DNA from: Charina bottae
Lineage: Eukaryota > Chordata > Lepidosauria > Squamata > Charinaidae
DNA: 64,000 bases
NCBI GenBank assembly: GCA_023362775.1
Contig: JALMGJ010000003.1
Span: 47,013,916 to 47,077,915, forward strand
Direction of reading: 5' to 3'
Part shown: positions 53,807 through 64,000 of the stretch, piece by piece
Numbering within the stretch: the first letter of the stretch is position 1
How the letters are laid out: every line of letters starts with the position of its first letter
Notes under the pieces: generated by a model
What the model was told of the DNA's origin: nothing
The model's input: only the letters and a program-made list of their open reading frames with translations
Databases searched by the model: none
Position numbers and translations under genes: made by a program

Positions 53807-56422
53807 CATTCATTGGCGATCACTCGTAGCCGAGTAAGATTGTCTTCCAAGGGTAAAATTTTAACAGTGGATCCGTAAGTGGCTGTAAAGGCCAATTCTG
53901 GATCCGCACAACCTCCCACAATGAGGGCATAGGTTTCCGGGTGGGAGACGGTCATGATGAGGGTTTGCTTGACGTGCCTTCCTTTTAGCTCTTTTCTCCC
54001 TTTCGCCCTGTACTCGTGCTTCTTCAAAGTCTATAGTGCCGTTAATAAAGGCTGACCTCCAATTGAAACGCTCATGAGTTAGGGCTTCCCAGTTCTCAAT
54101 GCTGATATTACATTTTTTTAAATTAGCTTTGAGAGTGTCTTTGAGTTTCTTTTGCTGTCCACCAATATTCCGTTTTCCATTCTTAAGTTGGGAGTAAAGT
54201 AGCTGCTTTGGAAGACGATGGTCAGGCATTCGAACAACATGGTCGGTCCAGCAAAGTTGATGTTGGATGATCATTGTTTCAATGCTGGTGGTTTTCGCTT
54301 CTTCTAATACGCTAACATTAGTCCGCCTATCTTCCCAAGTCATTTGCAGAATTTTTCGGAGGCAGCGTTGATGGAATCTTTCAAGAAGTTGGAGGTGGCG
54401 TTTGTAGAGGGTCCATGTTTCACAGGCGTACAGAAGGGTTGGTAGTACAATGGCTTTGTAAACAAGCATTTTGGTCTCCCTGTGAATGTCCCGATCCTCA
54501 AACACTCTACGCTTCATTCGGGAGAAAGCTACACTCACAGAGCTCAGGCGATGCTGAATTTCAGCGTCGATGTCGGCTTTTGTAGATAGATGGCTGCCGA
54601 GATAAGAAAAGTGGTCGACATTTTCTAGTGACACACCTTTAATCTGGATTGATGGCGCTGCGGAGGGATTGGTTCGAACTTGCTGGTAAAGCACTTTGGT
54701 TTTTTTAATGTTAATCGAGAGGCCGAGCTTTTCATATGCTTCTGCAAAGATGTTTAGGATAGTTTGAAGATCTTCCTCGGAGTGTGCACAGACTACGTTA
54801 TCATCAGCATATTGAAGTTCTATAACAGAAGTTGTAATTACCTTATTTTTTGCTTTCAGCCTACTAAGATTAAAAAGCTTTCCATCTGTTCGATATATAA
54901 TTTCTACATCAGTAGGAAGTTTCTCTTCAACAAGGTGTATAATCATAGCGATGAAGATAGCGAATAAGGTTGGAGCAATAACACATCCCTGTTTAACGCC
55001 AGATTCCACTTTAAATGGATCGCTTTGAGAGCCATTGTTATCCAGGATTGTTGCCATCATGTCGTCATGGAGTAGCCGCAAGATGTTCACAAATTTATCA
55101 GGGCATCCGATTTTCAGAAGGATGGTCCAGAGAGCAGTACGATTTACAGTATCAAAAGCTTTAGTCAGATCAATAAACGCCATGTACAGAGGGCGGTTTT
55201 GCTCCTTGCATTTTTCTTGAAGCTGTCGTGCAGCTGTCGTGCACTGTTCCCCTGGAAGGGCGGAAGCCATTTTGCGTTTCAGGGAGGATGTCTTCTGATA
55301 TAGATAGGAGACGGTTTGCGATGATCTTTGCCAGGATTTTGCCTACTGTAGCTAGAAGGGAGATGCCTCGATAGTTTCCACAGTCTGTTCTATCACCCTT
55401 TTTAAAGAGAGTGATAATTATGGCATCCCTAAAGTCTGCTGGAATCTCCTCCCTCATCCAGATTTTTTCGATGAGCTTATGAAGTTGTTGTGTAAGTTCA
55501 GGCCCGCCTTCTTTAAAGACTTCAGCAGGAATCCCATCAGGTCCACTAGCTTTGTTATTTTTCATTTGTTTAGTGGCTTTACTGACTTCCTCCAAACTAG
55601 GGGGTACTGCAAGCTCATCTCTTTATTTGTTTTTGCGGGATTTGCAAGAAGACTTCATTAGCCACAGTAGAGTGATGATTAAGGAGATTGTAGTAATGCT
55701 CTTTCCAGCGCAGTGCAATAGACTCTTTGTCCTTTAGAAGTTTAGCACCATCTACTGAGCGTAAGGGATTTGTACCATGGTTTGTTGGTCCATAGATGGC
55801 CTTTATGGCATTAAAAAAGCCCCATGCATCATGAGCATCTGCAAAATGTTGGGTTTCTTGGGCTTTTTTTATCCACCATATGTTCTTAAGTTCTCTAGTT
55901 CTTCTTTGGACTTCTGCCTTTGCACTGGCGTAGATTTTTTTCTTAACGGCACAGTTAATATCTTTTTGCCATATCCGGAAGGCTTTCCTTTTCTTGTCAA
56001 TAATATGTTCAATCTCACTATCGTTCTCATCAAACCAGTCCTGATGTCTCTTAGTTTGGTATCCGATAGTTTGTTCACAGGCTGAAATAATAGAAGTCTT
56101 CAATTTAATCCAGTGTTCCTCAACATTTTCAGGGAGTTCCATAGGCAGATGTTCCTTGAGAGTTGATTGAAAGCAAGCTCGTTTAGTAGAATCTTGAAGG
56201 GCCAGTGTATTCATTTTACGCCTTTGTTTTCTTCCTTGGAGCCTACGATGAGGGACAATCTTTATGGCCATCGTGGATCGAATTAATCGATGATCTGTCC
56301 AGCAGTCATCGGCGCTCGTCATGGCTCTGGTGAGAAGTACATCACGGCGATCTCTAGCACGGACAATTACATAATCTAAAAGATGCCAGTGCTTCGACCG
56401 TGGGTGCTTCCATGTTCCATGA
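53807..56422 (-). mobile_element. LINE of a second APE-type clade, 5'-truncated, with 30-bp target duplication
   Basis: Bounded by a perfect 30-bp direct repeat at 53777-53806 and 56423-56452 (starting TGAATGGATAATTCG). The 3' end on the minus strand is '...ctacgagtgatcgccaatgaatg'. It inserted into the stop-codon region of the RTE fragment just to the left. The clade is uncertain: the endonuclease end and RT resemble RTE-like 'craniofacial development protein 2-like' sequences. Confidence 0.88.
53861..56420 (-). pseudogene. LINE ORF2: endonuclease end, RT, C-terminal zinc finger
   Basis: Three consecutive frames of one ORF. 56420-55618: endonuclease C-terminus (KHWHLLDYVIVRARDRRDV, CWTDHRLI) and pre-RT linker. 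55595-about 55240: RT N-part (NNKASGPDGIPAEVFKEGG, FKKGDRTDCGNYRGISLL). 55260-53861: RT catalytic part (FIDLTKAFDTVNR, GVKQGCVIAPTLFAIFI, ELQYADDNVVCAHS with YADD at about 54801-54812), then CETWTLYKRHLQLLERFHQR and a C-terminal C2H2-like finger CPHCGRLCGSRIGLYSHLRI. Lesions: a frameshift near 55618 and another near 55220-55262, at a tandem 11-bp duplication (agctgtcgtgc twice). The N-terminal endonuclease half is absent. Confidence 0.85.
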
Positions 56423-56452
56423 TGAATGGATAATTCGATTTGAATGTATGTT

Positions 56453-59400
56453 ACATTGTGTGCACCATACGTAACAATTGCATAGTTCATGCACTTGTAG
56501 TATAAGTTTCCTTATACAAAGCTTAAGCCAACAATAAATGTGTTAAACAATTTTAATGGTACCCTCTCTCCTTCTGACCACATACAATACATACAAACTG
56601 TTCCCCCTATTGATGGAACAGTTCTCAGCCACGGTTTAACTTTCTGATAGGAGCTTTTTAAAAAAGAAGAGCAATACAAGAGCACAATTCCTTTGAGCAA
56701 AGGCAAAGTACAATCACTTCAAAGGAGCTATCTTACATATGATATCCATTTAATATTGTTAAAAGTTGAGGGAGGTTACCTAAGAGAGGAGGGGGTTAAC
56801 CATTTTCTCCCAACTATAATTTCAATTAAATGCAAATAAATCTTTCTTTTGCATGGAAGCATTCTAAGGGGAGTTGCCATGTGCCATGTGCGGCACGGAG
56901 GTGGATTTCAAAATCAGTTCCTCCCTCTGCAGCTGTGATCTCTTGAGAATCCCCCTTCCACAGTATTTTTTCAAGATGAAAAAATATCTTCTATTTGCAA
57001 CACTGCCCCCCATTCCCAAATTTCCTTGTCACATGAGATTTTTTGGAATTGCAATATATGAGGAAGTTAACAGTTCCATTCCCAGCTGTAATCCCTCCCG
57101 AAATAATCCCTACATGGCAGTTACTTAGGGGAGGAAAACTTCCTTTGACAGCATTCTTAGGCCTTTGGGAAAGAGGTTAATGTTCAATAATATTCATGCA
57201 AACAGAGGGAAAGATTGTGCCTTTTAGACACCAGGAAATGAGGTACCATTACTTACACAATCAAGAATATGGTGCTGTATTAATTACGGCAGGACGGTAG
57301 GGCAAAAACCCAAGGTCTTGTTTATCAAAATGAACAATAAAGCCCCAAATATAAAATTTGATGACTATTAGTGGACTGCTAGGACCACTGAATGGAGCAG
57401 AGCTTAATGCAGCGAGGCAATAAGCGCACAGAAAGGAATATTATTAACAATAGCATTAATGAGCACACTAGAGAGATATAGGTTATTGATCTTACACACT
57501 TAGCCCTCCCAAGCATAAAGAATCACACGCTTAGACAAATTAGGTTACAAAAGTAAGTACAAGAGAGTTCTTACATTTATTTGGTCCAGTTCAGTTACAT
57601 CCATTTTGTTAGGAATGATCTTCTGTGTTTCCCTAAACTGTTTGTAGACCCCTGGCCCTCTGTGCTGCCAGGGGCTGCGTGTAGAAAGGGGGAAAAACCT
57701 CCTGATTCTAGGCCGCATGGCCTCAAGATGGAGAGGAGTTCAGCAACATGCTTCCTCCTCTGATAGTGGAAAAGGCAGAAGGAGAAAGAGGAAGTGGGAG
57801 GAGCAAAAAACAGTTTCCTCCTGAAGCATATAGAGAGTCATCCTAGAGCACTCATCTACATGCTAATGAGGCATGCTGATTTGCTGGGACCTCCAACAAA
57901 ATTGCCCTTCAAAAGACCATCCCATAAAGACCCTTAAGTTCAGAGAGCCTACAGCCACCTAAGGCATCCTTGCCAAAAGCAAACTACACTTGGAGGTCTT
58001 CTATTATATTAATGTATTTCTCTGCATTGCGGAGAAGGCGGATGGGCAAAGGTGGCTGTAACATTGAATAAAGTAATATCTAAGCAACGGATGAGTGATG
58101 ACATTCACGTTGGCTTTTCTGCAGTGAAGTTAGCCACGTGCCCCCATTCTTTACTTGCCATCTATGGCTGTTGGATTTCCTTGCCATGTTTCCTCCAGTT
58201 GCCATGTTTCCTTGGGTTCATTCAATTTGCACAACACACCATTGGTTCCCAGATCACCTGCTGGGGAGACTTTATTGGCTCCAAAGACTTGGCCACCCAA
58301 GCCTGGAGTCCTGAAGGAGTGGGGAGGTTCCCTAAAGACAAAGATCACTCTGCCTCTTTAATTAGTACAGCCTGGGTTGTTGCTTCTGGCATGCCTTCTC
58401 AATAAGGTTGCCAACCACCCAGAAAAGAAAATTAAAAAGGCCCTGAAGGCTGTATTCTTATGCTTTTTCAGGTCAGTTGCCAGAAAAGCAAGAGGAGTCT
58501 GTTTCTCTCCTTTCCACTCCTCACCCAGTCATTTTTTAAACTTTAGTTGCATTCTTAGGTAAATAAGTTTCTAGATTGAGGGCTGTCAGTAGATCCATGA
58601 GAACTTGCTTTAAAGGAATAGTAAACCACATGAAAATCTTTTGCTACAAGGTGGTGTAATATTCAAGAATCTTCTACCCAACTGGCTGGAAGAGGAAATT
58701 AGGCCCTGCTGAAGGGATAATTAGAAGTAAAATCATCTCTTCCCACTTTGGGGGTGGGGAGAAATCATGGTTCAGATTTCTTCTCTCAAGTCACTTTAAA
58801 TGAGTTGAAGGGAGTGGAAGAATAACCTTCCCATAGTCAACCAACTCAGCCTAAATCCCAGTCCTTCGTGCCAGCTACTTCTAGCCCCCAAACCAATCAA
58901 TATTTATTTTTATTTTTATTTATTTTTTAGAACTGGTAACATAGAACAGGGTGTTTTTTTAAAAAAAATAAAAACTTATTCAGAACTTAAAAAAAAAATT
59001 CCAGAACCTCTGACCAAGATGCAAAGCACTAAATGATAGAAAATTAGCAATAAAATGAAAATTGTAAATGCAAAATTAACATTTCCAATGAACAAAAAAT
59101 AAATCTTGAATTTTACAATTATTTGGGAGAATTATGTTTTAACCAAACAAATTAATATTCAGTGACTGGGATATGATTACTTTAGATAAAAGTTCAATAT
59201 TTGGAGCAATTGACATTACTTATAAGCTTCTATATTTAGCCTGTTTCCATGCTTTTTTGCATAGAAAGAGAGATTCTTTGTTGTAAACAGCATATATCAG
59301 TACTCAACTGGCATTTTCATGATATCCTTTAAAAAGATCTAACCTAAGTTCTACATGAGGAAATGTTTGTAATGTGAAATCACTCGACTTTCATGTTAAT

Positions 59401-59731
59401 TTCTCAAAAATTGTGCCATAAAAAGCAGCAACAGCAGCTTTGAAATTTGTTTTGCTTTTTCTGTTTTACCTCTTTTCTGTTCTGTCTTCAATAATACCAT
59501 TTAGTAGCCAATGATCCATATTTGGAAAATGTTTACATTACATAACTATTTATTAGGCCTAATGGAAAAGCAAAATAAAAATAATGTGCTTATACTGATG
59601 GGTATAGATCTAGGATGGATGTGGATGACATTCCCCCCCCCCCTTGTGAATGCCTGGTTGAAGCCACTTAAGTAACCTCTTCCTCCTGCCTGCCTCTGCA
59701 AATGTGGTTTTCATATATGGTTACTCCAGAG
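56453..59731. other. intergenic unique DNA
   Basis: 56453 onward first continues the 3' flank of the RTE fragment. The rest shows no gene or repeat I recognise. 57250-57480 is repeat-free AT-rich DNA with homeobox-like TAAT/ATTA clusters and might be conserved non-coding sequence (unverified). Confidence 0.45.
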
Positions 59732-60038
59732 CAGGGTTTCTCAACCACGGTTCCGTGGAACCCTAGAGTTCCGCAAGAGGTCACTAGGGGTTCCCTGGGA
59801 GATCACAATTTATTTCAAATTTATTTCAAATTCGGGCAACTTCACATTAAAGAGGTAAGTTTCATTCTTTATTTTTAGTTTAGGAACACTCTTAATGCAC
59901 ATATACAGGCCTACAGATGAAACGAATATAGTAATTTTGTAACTTCTGCCTATATTTGAGCCTGAATGTGCAGGGGTTCCCCGAGGCCTGAAAAATATTT
60001 CAAGGGTTCCTCCAGGGTCAAAAGGTTGAGAAAGGCTG
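59732..60038. mobile_element. hAT (Charlie-like) MITE
   Basis: Ends CAGGGTTTCTCAACC / AAAAGGTTGAGAAAGGCTG. Perfect 8-bp target duplication ctccagag at 59724-59731 and 60039-60046. 307 bp; contains 'ggttccgtggaaccctag' and, near the right end, 'caggggttccccgaggcctg'. Confidence 0.93.
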
Positions 60039-60202
60039 CTCCAGAGGAAGTCTCGCTCCCAAGGGATTTGAGACACACTTGCAGTGCAGCTGAGTAATGC
60101 AATCCTACATTTCTTTATTAATTCTTTCACAGCTCGGTGGGACTTATTCCTAAGTAGGTGTGCACAGAATGCCATATTGATTTTTAAGCAGACCTCTTGG
60201 GA

Positions 60203-60228
60203 ACACACACACACACACACACACACAT
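60203..60228. repeat. CA microsatellite
   Basis: About 13 CA units. Confidence 0.95.
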
Positions 60229-60470
60229 GCTTATGCACACGTACTGCCTCCAACCAACGTGAAGAGGGAGGGAGGGTCTCACTGGATCATTCTTGCAGAA
60301 TCAGAAATGTTTTACTGAATGGCAAGGGAAAGGTGTGAAGTGCTTGCAAATCCTGGTGATGTTCACCCAGTATGAGGGGAAGAGGTAGGAGAAGATGGAT
60401 GCATGCATTTGTGAGTTTAAAGTCCTCATTCAAGTCCTCATGTGTAGCGGGAAGAGGAAATGGCCTTGAG

Positions 60471-60779
60471 CATAGCTTTCCAAACTCTGTGTCGCGACAC
60501 TTTAGGGGGCGCACGCATGACGGTGTGGGGGCGCGTGAGCGGCGGCACATGGGCATGTGCGGTGGAGGTGTGCATAGTGGCGGCAGCAGCGACGGCAGCG
60601 ACGTGCCATCAGTGCTTCAATGTTTTAGTGAGGCCGCCGCCGCTGCTGCTGCCGCCGCTGCCGCCGCCATGCACACCACCACCGTGCGCACCCCCACACC
60701 ACTGCCATGCACGCGCCCCCACGCTGCCGCCGCTGCCGCCGTTGGTGTGTCGCCAACGGCGGCAGTTTGGAAAGCACTG
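60471..60779. mobile_element. hAT MITE, family 'GGAAAGC', GCC-rich copy
   Basis: Ends CATAGCTTTCCAAACTCTG / GGCAGTTTGGAAAGCACTG. Perfect 8-bp target duplication gccttgag at 60463-60470 and 60780-60787. The interior shares 'ccatcagtgcttc..tgttttagtg', GGTGTGTCGCCAACGGCGGC and GCCGCC/GCTGCC runs with the outer element at 31186. Confidence 0.93.
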
Positions 60780-60787
60780 GCCTTGAG

Positions 60788-62210
60788 GGACAGCAGGAGG
60801 AGCCGCTACGAAGTCAATGATCAGATAAGAGAAACCTGAGTCCAGGGCAGAACTGTTACTATATCTTTACAATAAAAGTAATATTGGCCTTCATGACTTT
60901 GGTTTCCTAGTCTGGTCTACCCTGAAGGGCTGACATCATGGAACCTAGTTTAAAAAATAGACATAGAGGATCTCCCTGATTTGTGTGACAGCTGGGTTGC
61001 CTGAATACCTATACAGTTGTGCTGTCTTGCTCTTCCTTACATATACATATACACATACAAACAGCTGAGTGACTTTGGGCCGTCATGCCCTCCCAACCCT
61101 AATCAGTGTCAAGTTTGGCCACAAGCTGGCCAGACAAGCTGATAAATAAAACCTGTCCTTGCATCATGCATTGATAACTTCACTGTAAGAACTAGGTGAT
61201 CACAGTGAAAAAAAAAAAAAAGACTCACAGCCATGCAGGACAAAAGCTAAGAGGAACAGTAGACAGCAGCAAGAGAAAAAAGATGGTAAATTCACCTGAA
61301 ATGTCCACACCCAATTGATATTTGCATTAAAAAAAAGCTGTCTTTAGATAATGGCTTAACAATGGCTGGATTCACATCACCCTAAGCCTTCCTTTATTTG
61401 AAAGATGGTTTGCTAAACAAGACACAGTGGTTGGGTGCACATACTGTACTGTATCATACTATTGCACTTAGTGTTCATATAATATGCTGAAATCAAAGTA
61501 AAACACACTATACTGTGGCTTAGTGCAATATATGAATTCAGCCATAGTCCGTTACTTCATTGCTCTGCAGATCTTATCTGCCCAACTGAATGTAAAAATG
61601 AAAGAGAAAACAGGGTGTATTTAATTATTCTTTTATTGATTTATATCCCACATTTAATTCCAGGAGATCAAAGCAGTGTTCAAAGGACTCCCTCTTATGG
61701 CAACAGAAATTAGCCTTGGTATACAACTGCCTATACCAACTATTGATCTTCCATCTCAAAACTTATTGCCTCTTGTGGTAGTTGGGTGTTTCTACAGGGA
61801 AAGGGGACTTGGATAGATGTCTCTGGAGTTGCTCTATCAAAGCTGCCACTGCTAGTTTTGCTTTTTTCTCATAACTTCACTTCCTAAAACATGCCTTCTC
61901 TATTTAGTTGACTGACTAGCATTGGTAGGATGTTACAGTAGTCCCTTACTGTCTTTTTTTTTTTTTTTGCATTTCCACATGGGCAGAGGCATGGGCATGG
62001 GTAGAGGCAATGCAAGACAAACATGCTATCATTTAAAGGTGGGCTATAGTCATGTAATAAAACAGCACAGTTGTCAAAACATGCCAGACTAAAGAGGAGA
62101 CTTGAATATCAATGTTCCAGATCATCTCTGGACCTAGATTATGGTCCCACTTCCCCAAAGTCAAGAGGCCTTCATGGTTTGTCTGCTGTTGTGATAGAAC
62201 TCCAAAGCTT
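60788..62210. other. intergenic, nothing recognised
   Basis: Unique-looking DNA with a poly-A run (61208-61221) and a poly-T run (61957-61972). A few bases near 61060-61110 resemble a SINE body ('gtgactttgggcc') but are too short to call. Confidence 0.5.
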
Positions 62211-62212
62211 AA

Positions 62213-62455
62213 TAAATATGGTTGTTGTGGGTTTTCCGGGCTGTGTGGCCGTGTTCTGGCAGTTTTGGTTCCTAACGTTTCGCCAGTCGTTGTGGCTGGC
62301 ATCTTCAGAGGACAGGAGCACAGCTAGAAGATTCTGTCTGTGCCCAAGTGGAGAGTATGTGTTCCTGCTGGTGTTTATAGGTGCTGAGAGGATGTGTGTC
62401 TTCTGTGGGTCATTTACAAGAGATTAGGAGAGGGTTTATTGTGGTGACTAGGGGA
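62213..62455 (-). mobile_element. Penelope-like terminal-repeat fragment with hammerhead
   Basis: 'tgttgtgggttttccgggctgtgtggccgtgttctgg', 'cctaacgtttcgcc' and 'ggctggcatcttcagagg' form a repeat common in squamates whose conserved core is the hammerhead listed separately. Read on the minus strand. No coding remnant. The assignment to Penelope-like elements rests on the ribozyme and general family knowledge. Confidence 0.65.
62270..62312 (-). ncRNA. hammerhead ribozyme candidate 3
   Basis: Minus strand: stem I strand UCCU, core CUGAAGA, stem II GCCAG/CUGGC with a 9-base loop, GAAAC, cleavage triplet GUU, stem I return AGGA. The UCCU/AGGA pairing directly abuts the core, and an outer GUGCUC/GAACAC helix can extend stem I. 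Stem III is minimal. Its sequence is unlike candidates 1 and 2 outside the core, so it belongs to a different element family. Confidence 0.78.
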
Positions 62456-62731
62456 TTAATAAATATATTTAACTTAAATTTCCTGTTTAAAAAAATGCTG
62501 TTGTGATTTGGCAATTTGCCACCAAATTTCGACTGAGTTACATCGAGGGTGCTGGAGACCACAGATAAGGAGATAAAGGGCGATATACCATCCATAACAC
62601 ATGGGCTATTAGTTTTAGTGCTAAATTGCATTAAATCTGAAATGAAGGGACACTATAAATAGTTTGATTCACTTACTCAGTGAGAATGCTTCAAGAATTT
62701 TCAGGGCCAATAAGGTTGCTACAGATCAATA

Positions 62732-63046
62732 GGTAAAGGTAAAGGTTTCCCCTGCACAGTCGTGTCCGACTCTAGGGGCCGGTGCTCATCTCCATGTCTT
62801 AGCCGAAGAGCCAGCGCTGTCCGAAGACGCTTCTGCGGTCATGTGGCCGGCATGACAAGCACAGAATGCTGTTACCATTCCCCAGAAGTGGTACCTACTG
62901 TATTTATCTACTTGCATTTGCATGCTTTCGAATTGCTAGGTTGGCAAGAGCTGGAGCGAGTGCGGGAGCTCACTCTGTCACGCAGGGCTAGGGTCTCGAA
63001 CTGCCTAACTTGCAACCTTCCAATCAACAAGCCTGGCGTCTTAACC
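62732..63046 (-). mobile_element. tRNA-derived SINE with CCTTTA tail, copy 4
   Basis: Antisense copy with a perfect 11-bp target duplication acagatcaata at 62721-62731 and 63047-63057. The hairpin AGTCGGACACGACT is intact; the head is partly mutated and short of its first bases. Confidence 0.93.
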
Positions 63047-63057
63047 ACAGATCAATA

Positions 63058-63804
63058 ATCTACAATAAATTAGGTATATATTTGAGATTTTGCATACTGA
63101 CCTATTTCATTCTATACCAAATGGTCTGGATTGGATAATTAGCATCTAGCCTGAGCACATACATGAATATATAGGCTGAAGTAGGGAAAATATTGGATGT
63201 ACATACAGGAAATATCAATACATGTCCAACATTGGCCACAATTTTTATTGATGGAAATTGGCAACTGTAGTCACAAACAGTTTATACATGATCAAGAATG
63301 ATATGGTAGAGTATTTCACAGGAAAATTGGAAAGTTTCAGCTTCACTAGGAATAGGATTTAAGAGTGTATTAGCTGCAATCTTAAACTTAGGGAATATGA
63401 TGGCCTACTTGAGTCTAAGCTGATTTTATTATTTTTGCTTTGAAATTGTTTGAGTCAACCCAAACTTTTAATCTAGTGTTGAATATCTCAATAAGAGAGA
63501 GAGACACAGAGATATTTGCAATGTTAAAATATGCAACAGATTTTATTACTTAAAAACAATGGGATTAAGTTACTAGGCCTTGGAAAAACATAGTCTCTTT
63601 ACCCAGATGTTCTCAGTTATGGTCACATAAAAAGCAGAAAGAGTCCATATGCATGTTGTTTTATTTGTTTGCAGTTGTATTGAGTGAGGCTTTGAATTCA
63701 AATATTGCACTGGCAACAGTCAGGTTTGATCAACAAACATCACACCTTTCAGGATAATATATTCCTTGGATCCAGATGCATTTTAGATACTGTATGTAAT
63801 ACCA
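63058..63804. other. intergenic, nothing recognised
   Basis: AT-rich unique DNA. Confidence 0.5.
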
Positions 63805-63813
63805 GTAGGTATA

Positions 63814-63970
63814 AAGGTAAAGGTAAAGGTTCCCCCCGCACATTTGTGCAGTCGTGTCCGACTCTAGGGGCTGGTGCTCATCTCCGTTTGTTAGCCAAAG
63901 AGCCAGCGTTGTCCGAAGATGCTTCCACGGTCATGTGGCCGCATGACGCGCAGGGAACGCTGTTATACCT
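63814..63970 (-). mobile_element. tRNA-derived SINE with CCTTTA tail, copy 5 (5'-truncated)
   Basis: Only the 3' 157 bp are present, yet the copy is flanked by gtaggtata at 63805-63813 and 63971-63979. It was therefore truncated during insertion (incomplete reverse transcription), not by later deletion. Confidence 0.9.
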
Positions 63971-64000
63971 GTAGGTATAGCAACTGACTATTCTTTGGCG

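Noticed and set aside
12560..64000. Exons of UBE2U or ROR1 expected on this side of CACHD1
   Set aside because: No frame in the region matches what I know of either protein; their absence fits a large intergenic interval or first introns beyond the window.

Overview
The window is eukaryotic and almost certainly from a squamate reptile (lizard or snake). It holds several copies of the Sauria-type tRNA SINE (ending in the motif 'gagttatttataaaaataa...ggcggga'), Bov-B (RTE) and L2/CR1 LINEs of squamate type, a Ty1/copia element, and dense CA, GATA, TA and GAG microsatellites. There is no prokaryotic gene organisation. Nearly everything except one host exon is transposon-derived or unique non-coding DNA.

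The only host gene recognised is CACHD1 (VWFA and cache domain-containing protein 1), read on the minus strand. Coding exon 1 is at 12017-11775: 81 codons, a good Kozak start, a signal-anchor-like hydrophobic stretch, the family-diagnostic block SILDEAQVLATQMRKLAAEE, and a splice donor straight after codon 81. Positions 1-11774 are therefore intron 1. Positions about 11800-12540 are a GC/CpG-rich promoter and 5' UTR island. The rest (12.5-64 kb) is upstream intergenic DNA. In other vertebrates UBE2U and ROR1 lie on that side; I found no exons of either.

Region by region: 1-11.8 kb is intron 1, with a TA-flanked palindromic DNA transposon split by a SINE, a few SINE/LINE tails, and a short decayed coding-like segment at 8.7-8.9 kb. 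A 5'-truncated Bov-B LINE (12953-15482, 11-bp target duplication) sits 0.9 kb upstream of the CACHD1 ATG. 16-21.6 kb has two small related hAT elements, a hammerhead-ribozyme-bearing Penelope-like fragment and SINEs. 22.5-24.4 kb is CR1 sequence broken by two TA-flanked palindromic elements. 24706-27385 is a large non-autonomous hAT element with a 150-bp palindrome and about ten 205-bp hairpin-forming tandem units. 31186-33223 is one hAT element nested inside another (two separate 8-bp target duplications), itself holding a long inverted repeat and a 39-bp tandem array. 33-43 kb has more hAT relatives (one split by a solo LTR) and a second hammerhead. 44-46.4 kb is an L2 LINE with a long intact RT frame. 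46.8-50.7 kb is a SINE split by a hAT element and by a copia element with an intact integrase-RT-RNase H frame. 51.5-53.2 kb is L2 tails. 53.4-56.5 kb is one LINE inserted into the stop codon of another (30-bp target duplication). 59.7-60.8 kb has two hAT elements, 62.2-62.5 kb a third hammerhead, and 62.7-64 kb two SINEs.

Three themes stand out. (1) At least ten hAT-type insertions carry 8-bp target duplications, seven with TA at positions 4-5, as known for Buster-group hATs. (2) A module of CCAAT box, E-box-like CACGTG and GC box recurs in elements with different termini. (3) Three hammerhead ribozyme candidates are readable directly from conserved core plus pairing.
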